Shown here: piece by piece, positions 6,255-10,961 of the stretch
Position numbering within the stretch: position 1 is the first letter of the stretch
Layout: the number at the start of each line of letters is the position of its first letter
Assembly (NCBI GenBank): GCA_964363055.1
Contig: CAYIGN010000023.1
Span: 1-10,961 of the forward strand
DNA length: 10,961 nucleotides
Origin: CAYIGN01 sp964363055
GTDB lineage: Bacteria; Patescibacteriota; Minisyncoccia; Sungbacterales; HO2-52-23
Direction: 5' to 3'
Made by a program: the position numbers and the translations under genes
Notes under the pieces: model-generated
Told to the model about the DNA's origin: nothing
Databases searched by the model: none
Seen by the model: only the letters and a program-made list of their open reading frames with translations

Positions 6255-7206
6255 ATTCATTTTTCGGAGGTGTCACCTCCGAAAAATCGCGTTTGAGTAT
6301 CTCAGTCCCCTCCGGAAATGAAATCTGCGGCTCCCATCCCAGCAACTGTTTGGCTTTGGAGATATCCGCCAGTGTCTCTCGCACCTCGCCGGGCCGCGGT
6401 TCGATGAAGACGCGGGGATGGGATGAGCCGCCGATTATATCGGCAATCTGAAGAATCGAATAATTCTTGCCGCTGCCGATATTGATGACTTCTCCGTTGA
6501 AGCGGTGGCCGCTTTCTGCGGCAAGCCGCACTGCGCGGACTATGTCTTTCACAAAGACCATGTCTCTACGCTGCTTGCCATCAGGGACAATGGTAAAAGG
6601 ATCCCCTGCTCCCCATTGGTACAGAAATCGTTCAATGCAGGTCGCGTATGCCGCGTCTCTACGCTGCCTTGGGCCGAACACGTTGAAGAAACGAAGTGAG
6701 ACAGTATCAGAACCATTCCAGATCTCTCGCGATGCCCAAAGTCGCATCATTTCTTCACCCATTTTTTTGGAAAGGCCGTAGGGATTGAGGGGCTTCAAAG
6801 GTAGATCCTCGGTGAGCGGACGCCCTGCATATTCGGCGCCAGTCGCGCCGAATACAGCGCCCGAAGAAGCAAAAACTACGCGCCGCGCCCCATGGCGCCG
6901 GCTGGCTTCAAGTACGAGGTAAGTGCCAGTCACGCCCGAGCGCATGGTCGGCATCGGATCAAGAATGGATTTCTGCACCGAAGGTATAGCGCCAAGATGG
7001 CACACCGCCTCGGGCTGGAAGCTGGAAAATGCGCGATCAAGCGCGTCCCACTCGCAGAAGTCCGCACGAAAATCCTCCACCCCGGCCGGCAGAGGGGTCT
7101 GCGGATCGCGATAATCGAGCGAAGCGACGCTATGCCCCGCCTCAAGCAGTTCTTCAACGAGATGGGATCCAATAAACCCCGATCCTCCAGTCACTAAAAT
7201 TCTCAT
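6253..7206 (-). CDS. NAD-dependent sugar-nucleotide epimerase/dehydratase (extended SDR, GalE-like)
   Basis: A 317-residue extended short-chain dehydrogenase. Motifs: TGGSGFIGS (6-14, NAD-binding), LGAIPSV (71-77), SSGAVFG (114-120, catalytic Ser), NPYGLSKK (141-148, catalytic Y143 and K147) and RFFNVFGPR (172-180). It probably interconverts UDP-hexoses (UDP-Glc/Gal or UDP-GlcNAc/GalNAc 4-epimerase); a dehydratase role cannot be excluded. I start it at the ATG at 7206 (MRILVTGG), not at 7224, because the extra six codons lie mostly in the end of mobile-element copy B. That insertion ends 10 bp upstream of the start and leaves no good ribosome-binding site. Near the 3' end, 6259-6287 is a perfect inverted repeat around GGAGGTG/CACCTCC that encodes the SEVTPPK tail. 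Confidence 0.9.
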   Translation of the reverse strand: MRILVTGGSGFIGSHLVEELLEAGHSVASLDYRDPQTPLPAGVEDFRADFCEWDALDRAFSSFQPEAVCHLGAIPSVQKSILDPMPTMRSGVTGTYLVLEASRRHGARRVVFASSGAVFGATGAEYAGRPLTEDLPLKPLNPYGLSKKMGEEMMRLWASREIWNGSDTVSLRFFNVFGPRQRRDAAYATCIERFLYQWGAGDPFTIVPDGKQRRDMVFVKDIVRAVRLAAESGHRFNGEVINIGSGKNYSILQIADIIGGSSHPRVFIEPRPGEVRETLADISKAKQLLGWEPQISFPEGTEILKRDFSEVTPPKNE

Positions 7207-7240
7207 AAAGTTATTAGAACCCATCTCAAAAATGCCCTTC

Positions 7241-7291
7241 TGTCATTCCCGATCCCCGCTTATGCGAGGACAGGCGTGATCGGGAATCCAG
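7241..7291 (+). repeat. REP-like palindromic unit 1 inside copy B
   Basis: TGTCATTCCCGAT at one end and ATCGGGAATCCAG at the other form a hairpin (ATTCCCGAT/ATCGGGAAT). Units with TGTCATTCCC and GGGAATCCAG ends are a widespread class of dispersed bacterial repeats. The loop holds GAGGACA, shared in inverted form with unit 2. Confidence 0.75.
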
Positions 7292-7306
7292 ATTTCGCCT
7301 TATTTA

Positions 7307-7356
7307 CTGGATTCCCACTCCCCACTTTTGTGAGGACAAGTTTCGTGGGAATGACA
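7307..7356 (-). repeat. REP-like palindromic unit 2 inside copy B, inverted
   Basis: It reads CTGGATTCCCAC to GTGGGAATGACA, with stem ATTCCCAC/GTGGGAAT and an internal GAGGACA. It is homologous to unit 1 in opposite orientation, separated by a 15-base spacer, so the whole element can fold back. Confidence 0.75.
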
Positions 7357-7434
7357 AAAACCGTGGAAAAATCAATTTTGAGATGGGTTCTACTCTTACC
7401 AAGATAAAATATACCGGGGAGTGAGCGGCGCGGC

Positions 7435-8598
7435 TTAGGACTGGCGCCATTTGATCGTGGGGCGAATAATGGAGCGATCAACCATGTCATGAGCGGAGAT
7501 AATCTTTTTCAACATTCTGGTGACGACATCGGTGGTAAGCAGATGGGGCTTCAAGCCCAGGGACAGAAGCGAAGTATTTTGAGGGTTATAGTGATGCTCC
7601 TCGCGCTCCACTCGCGGATTGGGAATATTCTCAATTGAAACCCCCAGACCCATTGTTTCTCCCGCCTCCTTCACTTTTTGGGCGATATCAAGAACGCTAA
7701 ATGTCTCAGTAAACTGATTGAATACTCGGTACTCGCCCAGCCGAGGCGGATTGAGAACCGCCAATTCTACGCATTGCAGGGTATCACGGATGTTAAGAAA
7801 TCCTCGCGTCTGGCCTCCGCTGCCATAGATTGTCAATGGCAGACCCGCCACTGCCTGAGTCGCGAAGCGGTTGAGTACAGTGCCAAAAACCTCATCATAA
7901 TGGAAACTGGTCAAAAATTCAGGGTTGATCTCGGTCTCATCGGTCTCAATCCCGTACACCACGCCCTGATTCAAATCAGTTGAGCGCAGCCCCCAGACCC
8001 GGCAGGCGAATTCAATGTTGTGGCTGTCATGCACTTTGCTCAAATGATAAAACGAGCCGGCCTGTTTGGGGAAAAGCAAGCGATCCTTGCGGCCTTTGTG
8101 TTCAATCTCAATCCACCCCTCTTCAATGTCAATGTTCGGCGTACCGTATTCTCCCATCGTGCCAAGCTTGACCAGATGCGCATCTGAAACATAACGCTTC
8201 ATCGCAAAGAGGACGTTCAAAGTCCCGGCCACGTTATTGACTTGGGTGGAAACCGCTTGCAGGCGATTGTACATTGAGTAGGGCGCGGACGGCTGCTCAG
8301 CGTAGTGGATGATTGCTTCCGGCCGGAATTCTTCAAACACATGATATACGAAACGGTGGTTCAAGGCGATGTCGCCGATGTAGTAGCGCATCGGGGCCGA
8401 CCCGCCATTGCGTGTATTCCAAATGCGGACCCGGCGCTGTAAGGGTGGAATGGGGAAAAGCGGAGCGACTCCCATCTCCGCTTCCCAAAAACGCTTTGAC
8501 AAATTGTCCACGACCGCTACCTCGTGACCTTTCCCGGCAAAATTCATTGCGGTTGGCCAGCCAAGGTATCCGTCGCCGCCCAAAATCAAAATTCTCAT
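7435..8598 (-). CDS. sqdB: UDP-sulfoquinovose synthase (SqdB/SQD1/Agl3 family)
   Basis: A 387-residue extended SDR enzyme that, in this family, turns UDP-glucose plus sulfite into UDP-sulfoquinovose with bound NAD. The family hallmarks are almost all present: GGDGYLGWPTA (7-17), EQPSAPYSM (101-109), VKLGTMGEYGTPNIDIEEG (143-161) with T147 and E150, PKQAGSFYHLSKVHDS (177-192) with catalytic Y184 and K188, DLNQGVVYG (208-216), GGQTRGFLNI (261-270), FNQFTETFSV (293-302) and NPRVEREEHHYN (327-338). The length equals mature homologues, and there is no signal peptide. The product can feed SQDG lipid (plants, cyanobacteria) or a glycan (S-layer glycan in Sulfolobus); neighbours here favour a glycan. 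The APS reductase gene lies 60 bp upstream. No Shine-Dalgarno is seen before the ATG. Confidence 0.95.
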   Translation of the reverse strand: MRILILGGDGYLGWPTAMNFAGKGHEVAVVDNLSKRFWEAEMGVAPLFPIPPLQRRVRIWNTRNGGSAPMRYYIGDIALNHRFVYHVFEEFRPEAIIHYAEQPSAPYSMYNRLQAVSTQVNNVAGTLNVLFAMKRYVSDAHLVKLGTMGEYGTPNIDIEEGWIEIEHKGRKDRLLFPKQAGSFYHLSKVHDSHNIEFACRVWGLRSTDLNQGVVYGIETDETEINPEFLTSFHYDEVFGTVLNRFATQAVAGLPLTIYGSGGQTRGFLNIRDTLQCVELAVLNPPRLGEYRVFNQFTETFSVLDIAQKVKEAGETMGLGVSIENIPNPRVEREEHHYNPQNTSLLSLGLKPHLLTTDVVTRMLKKIISAHDMVDRSIIRPTIKWRQS

Positions 8599-8608
8599 AG
8601 TGAATGCT

Positions 8609-8625
8609 AAAAGCTAACAGCTTTT
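8609..8625 (-). other. Small hairpin between the APS reductase and sulfoquinovose synthase genes
   Basis: AAAAGCT and AGCTTTT pair over a three-base loop. On the minus strand the hairpin ends in TTTT, so it could be a weak attenuator or an mRNA-processing site 10 bases before the downstream start; the AT-rich stem makes a strong terminator unlikely. Confidence 0.3.
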
Positions 8626-8658
8626 GTCTTTCGGCGCTGGGCGTTCAACATATCATAA

Positions 8659-9336
8659 TCATATCGTGTGTAAGCCGCACTCCTGACCTTGATGATCGGT
8701 TCCGGCAAAGCGTCCGGCCCGCTCAAACTGTCCCTGTCTTCCGCCGCCCGAGCGCACTGCTCCGTTGGTAGTGCAGGGCTTGCACCCAAGCGAGAGATAC
8801 CCCTGATCGTAGAGCGGGTGGTAGCGCAGATTACGTTCCCTGATGTATTCCCAGATCTCGTCTTTGTTCCAGAAAGCGATCGGGTTCACTTTAACGATTT
8901 TCCCTTGTTCAATCAGTTTTGTGTCTCTGCGGTGCTCGGTCTCATCCCGCCGCAGTCCGGTCACCCAGGCGTCATACTCGCCCAAGACACTCTCAATTGC
9001 CGGAATTTTCATCTCGCAGCATTTGTATTGGTCGTTCTTGACCAACGAATCGCCGTAATACGCGTCTATCTTCCGCCGCGCCTCCTCCGAGGGCCTGAGC
9101 CAGCCGAAATTCATACCGGTCTCGCGCACCAATTCCCCGGCAAATTGCAGCGTCTCCGGGAACTCGTAGCCGGTATCAATACCAAAAAACATTATGTCCG
9201 GCTTGACCTGCATGGCCAAATCCGCCACCACGCGTGAGTCCTTGCCAAAAGAGCAGGCCGCAAAAATGCGGGGATATTTTTCCACCGCGTGCTGGATGAT
9301 AATCTTTGAAATCTCCGCTTTTTCGGCAAGGGTCAT
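8659..9336 (-). CDS. cysH: Assimilatory adenylyl-sulfate (APS) reductase, iron-sulfur type
   Basis: A 225-residue cytoplasmic enzyme that reduces activated sulfate to sulfite. Motifs: SFGKDS (29-34, the P-loop-like site), DTGYEFPET (54-62), KCCEMK (105-110), WVTGLRRDETEHR (124-136), LGCKPCT (183-189), ERAGRF (205-210) and the catalytic C-terminal ECGLH (219-223). The CC (106-107) plus CxxC (185-188) set holds a [4Fe-4S] cluster in APS-specific enzymes and is lost in E. coli-type PAPS reductases, so APS is the likely substrate. Thioredoxin or a similar donor would be needed. It starts four bases after the NeuC frame's TAG, so it belongs to that operon. The adjacent sulfoquinovose synthase is the evident consumer of the sulfite; no sulfite reductase or ATP sulfurylase is in the window. 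Confidence 0.93.
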   Translation of the reverse strand: MTLAEKAEISKIIIQHAVEKYPRIFAACSFGKDSRVVADLAMQVKPDIMFFGIDTGYEFPETLQFAGELVRETGMNFGWLRPSEEARRKIDAYYGDSLVKNDQYKCCEMKIPAIESVLGEYDAWVTGLRRDETEHRRDTKLIEQGKIVKVNPIAFWNKDEIWEYIRERNLRYHPLYDQGYLSLGCKPCTTNGAVRSGGGRQGQFERAGRFAGTDHQGQECGLHTI

Positions 9337-9340
9337 AAAC

Positions 9341-9955
9341 CTACAACGTCATCCGCTTCTTAAAAAGTTTCGCGTCGAGCCGCACGCTTTTGAGTACCCG
9401 TACGATCCGCTGATACGCGCGGCCATCGCCGTAGATGAACTCAAGCCGCCGCAGACGATTCTGGAACGCCGCGGTCCTGACTCTCCGTATTGCGGCCCCG
9501 ATCGCCGCTCGTTCCGGCGGAACATCAATCACGTTTCGCTCCCGCTCTCTTCCCTCCTGCCGACTACCCACATTAACAAACGGGCAGTAAACATACGGGG
9601 CTTCATAAATACCTGCGCTGGAGTTGCCGACCAAAGCCGTAGTAATTGCTTCTAAGCCGATGAAGTCCTCGGCCGGGATGTTTTTATAAATCGAAAATTG
9701 CGGATCGCCTCGTTTTTCTTCAATCGCATCAATGATCCCCTGATACCCCTGATCAGAACAAGGATAGATGACAATTGCGCGCAGGCCAGTAGCTTTTACC
9801 GCGGCCAGGACCTGGCTCATATTTTGATAAGAGAGTTCAGGTTCGGTCGTCACTGGATGATGAAGGACCAAGACAAAGGGCTCCTGCTTGCTGAGACCGA
9901 ACTTCTTGCGTACCTCAGAAGCCGGAGTATACAATTTTTTCCGAATAAAATCAAT
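9341..9955 (-). pseudogene. neuC: 3' part of an interrupted NeuC-type UDP-GlcNAc 2-epimerase gene
   Basis: The frame is that of the upstream part; only the TAA at 9956-9958 separates them. It continues IDFIRKKLYTPASEVRKKFGL, as expected after the GAP.LD.I hinge of the family, and holds the second Rossmann-like domain: LVLHHPVTTE, the UDP-binding GNSSAGIYEAP (full-length residues about 289-299), GSRQEGRER (309-317) and GDGRA near the end. A TTG at 9932-9934 could initiate a 197-residue fragment, but half an epimerase would lack part of the active site. All visible motifs are intact, so the gene has not decayed beyond the one stop codon. Confidence 0.75.
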
Positions 9956-10492
9956 TTAAGGCGCGCCCACCGCATGCACGCGCCACGCCTCTTCACCCAT
10001 TTTCAAAATGCGCTCTGCCGCCTGTTTGGTTTCCGCAAAATGCAGGTGGGCGAGTTTGGTAATCGCATGCCTCTGGATACCGTCAATATTGCCCGAGATT
10101 TCTCCGCCCTGGATATGGGCAATCGGGATTTTAAGCTGCAGCGCGGCAAAGGCTGCGGTGAGCGTCTCGGAACGGTCTCCGAGCACGACCACCATATCGG
10201 GCTTGAGGCGCGCGAATGCGCGCGCCAAGCCCGCGAGTCCCCGGCCGAGCGCTTCGGTCCGTTCCAGGGCCGAGGCGCCCGCTTGCCGGATGTCGACCGC
10301 CGCATCTATTTTAATCCACCGCCGCGCATCGCGGATAGTGCGGCCAAAAAGTCCGGAGAGATGCATGTCGGTAAGCACTGTCTGCAGGCGAAACGCGGGG
10401 TCTTTTGCAATCGCGAGCATAGTCGGCAGCAGGGCGTTGAATCCGCCCCGCTTACCGCTGACGACGCATATTGTCCGCCGGCGGCTCTTCAT
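9956..10492 (-). CDS. neuC: 5' part of an interrupted NeuC-type UDP-GlcNAc 2-epimerase gene
   Basis: 178 residues forming the N-terminal domain of a hydrolysing UDP-GlcNAc 2-epimerase, which yields ManNAc (or the diacetamido sugar for legionaminic acid) plus UDP. Motifs: VVSGKRGGFNALLP (10-23), TDMHLSGLFGRT (41-52), VVLGDRSETL (102-111) and HIQGGEISGNID then RHAITKLAHLHF (126-137, 141-152), ending RVHAVGAP before TAA. With the continuation the product would be 383 residues, the normal length. Many relatives have Gln at the position of the stop (GAPQLD, from memory), so a CAA-to-TAA change is the simplest cause. The ATG overlaps the TGA of the oxidoreductase gene by four bases (ATGA), a sign of translational coupling. 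Confidence 0.85.
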   Translation of the reverse strand: MKSRRRTICVVSGKRGGFNALLPTMLAIAKDPAFRLQTVLTDMHLSGLFGRTIRDARRWIKIDAAVDIRQAGASALERTEALGRGLAGLARAFARLKPDMVVVLGDRSETLTAAFAALQLKIPIAHIQGGEISGNIDGIQRHAITKLAHLHFAETKQAAERILKMGEEAWRVHAVGAP

Positions 10493-10961
10493 TGCCCGGA
10501 AGAGTCAAAATAGGCGCGGTTGAGAATCTCCATCACCTCACGGCCGCGGCCGTACGAAAGCGGCGAATCCTCCGGCCGTATTTCGCCGGAAAGCAATTTC
10601 TGGTAGTGGAGCGTCTCGCGGTAAAAATCATCCGGCCGCTTTTTAGGAAATACTTTTTCAGCTACCTCTTGCCCTTCAACCTGATACCGCACCAGATCGC
10701 CTTCGGGAAAGCCGCTGCCGTGCCACTCAATAAATCCTTTCTCCCCTTGCAGACGCGCCCACTTTCTGACCGGATAAGTAATCACATCCTGCACCACGCG
10801 CCCCGTTAGAGACAAGATGCCAGAGGCGTCTGCCACGGCGTTAACGCGGGTCTCTAACGGGGCGCGCCCCACACCGCCCGCATCACTCCGGAGCGCAAAC
10901 GCCGCGAGCCGATCATACTCCTCGCCATGCGCTCCTTTCACCAGATCAAACATTGCCTTCA
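10489..10961 (-). CDS. Gfo/Idh/MocA-family oxidoreductase, C-terminal part
   Basis: The reading frame is open to the window edge, so the N-terminal NAD-binding domain lies outside. About 157 residues of the alpha/beta C-terminal domain are visible: LETRVNAVADASGILSLTGR (a beta-sheet stretch), GEKGFIEWHGSGFPEGDLVRY (the usual G..G.ie strand pair), then RPDDFYRETLHYQKLLSGE and SYGRGREVMEILNRAY, the closing helices typical of the family. It would oxidise or reduce a sugar or sugar nucleotide with NAD(P). Such enzymes are common in nonulosonic acid loci beside neuB, neuC and neuA genes; its exact substrate is unknown. It overlaps the NeuC start by four bases and is thus the upstream gene of the same operon. 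The call rests only on the C-terminal half. Confidence 0.75.
   Translation of the reverse strand, partial: KAMFDLVKGAHGEEYDRLAAFALRSDAGGVGRAPLETRVNAVADASGILSLTGRVVQDVITYPVRKWARLQGEKGFIEWHGSGFPEGDLVRYQVEGQEVAEKVFPKKRPDDFYRETLHYQKLLSGEIRPEDSPLSYGRGREVMEILNRAYFDSSGQ

Larger units (their letters stand above)
7217..7390 (+). mobile_element. MITE-like foldback element, copy B (174 bp, TA target duplication)
   Basis: It has the same termini as copy A: GAACCCATCTCAAAAATG at 7217-7234 and its complement with one mismatch at 7373-7390, flanked by TA at 7215-7216 and 7391-7392. The interior is unrelated to copies A and C and consists of two inverted REP-like units (7241-7291 and 7307-7356). It is non-coding. 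It separates the sulfoquinovose synthase gene from the epimerase gene and ends just before the latter's start. Confidence 0.9.

Noticed and set aside
6259..6287. Strong hairpin TTTTTCGGAGGTG/CACCTCCGAAAAA as a terminator
   Set aside because: It is followed by A residues rather than T on the coding strand, and it lies inside the epimerase coding sequence, encoding its last residues.
5669..6451. Long plus-strand open frame of 260 codons
   Set aside because: It is antisense to the clearly recognisable NeuA-type and epimerase genes and runs through mobile-element copy A; the product is Ser/Arg-rich and resembles no family.
8607..8789. Small minus-strand frame between the sulfoquinovose synthase and APS reductase genes
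   Set aside because: It overlaps the 3' end of the APS reductase gene, where the other frame encodes the diagnostic ECGLH tail.
9698..10513. Long plus-strand open frame of 271 codons
   Set aside because: Antisense to the NeuC gene, whose motifs are unmistakable on the other strand; long antisense frames are common in GC-rich coding DNA.
1..10961. UGA recoded to glycine (Gracilibacteria/SR1 code)
   Set aside because: TGA ends four genes at natural family lengths and no conserved gene here is interrupted by an in-frame TGA.
1..10961. tRNA, rRNA or CRISPR array
   Set aside because: No cloverleaf, rRNA-like or regularly spaced direct repeats were seen; the intergenic stretches are short and accounted for by terminators, palindromes and mobile elements.

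Overview
The window reads as chromosomal DNA of a moderate-GC bacterium, most likely a member of the Candidate Phyla Radiation (Patescibacteria). The main pointer is a PaaX-like regulator that combines a membrane helix, a winged helix and a Cas2-like domain, an architecture I associate with that group; the other genes do not fix the taxonomy. TGA is used as a stop (four genes end in it), so the UGA=Gly code of Gracilibacteria/SR1 does not apply. All genes but one lie on the minus strand.

Left part (1-3435): the end of a foldback mobile element at the window edge, a small Cys/His protein, an EamA-type transporter, a NodB-type polysaccharide deacetylase with its own terminator and, divergently transcribed, a second EamA-type transporter. 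Middle (3436-5331): a PaaX/Cas2-like gene with a nearly identical palindrome at each end, then a glycosyltransferase-like gene broken by one in-frame TAA, each unit closed by a hairpin terminator.

Right part (5332-10961) is a surface-glycan sugar-nucleotide cluster read right to left: Gfo/Idh/MocA oxidoreductase (partial), NeuC-type UDP-GlcNAc 2-epimerase (also broken by one in-frame TAA), iron-sulfur APS reductase (CysH), UDP-sulfoquinovose synthase (SqdB), a GalE-like epimerase and a NeuA-type CMP-sugar synthetase. Two routes are visible. CysH can make sulfite from APS, and SqdB uses sulfite plus UDP-glucose to make UDP-sulfoquinovose. NeuC, NeuA and probably the oxidoreductase point to a CMP-activated nonulosonic acid (sialic or legionaminic type). 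With the deacetylase and glycosyltransferase this suggests a sulfonated, acidic surface polysaccharide or glycoprotein glycan.

Three copies of one non-autonomous element family (termini GAACCCATCTCAAAAATG, TA target duplications) lie at 1-49, 6086-6245 and 7217-7390. The copy at 6086-6245 sits inside a former perfect 38-bp hairpin that can be rebuilt exactly, and the copy at 7217-7390 ends 10 bp upstream of a start codon. The two in-frame TAA codons, the paired palindromes of the PaaX/Cas2-like gene and the sulfoquinovose module are the most notable points.
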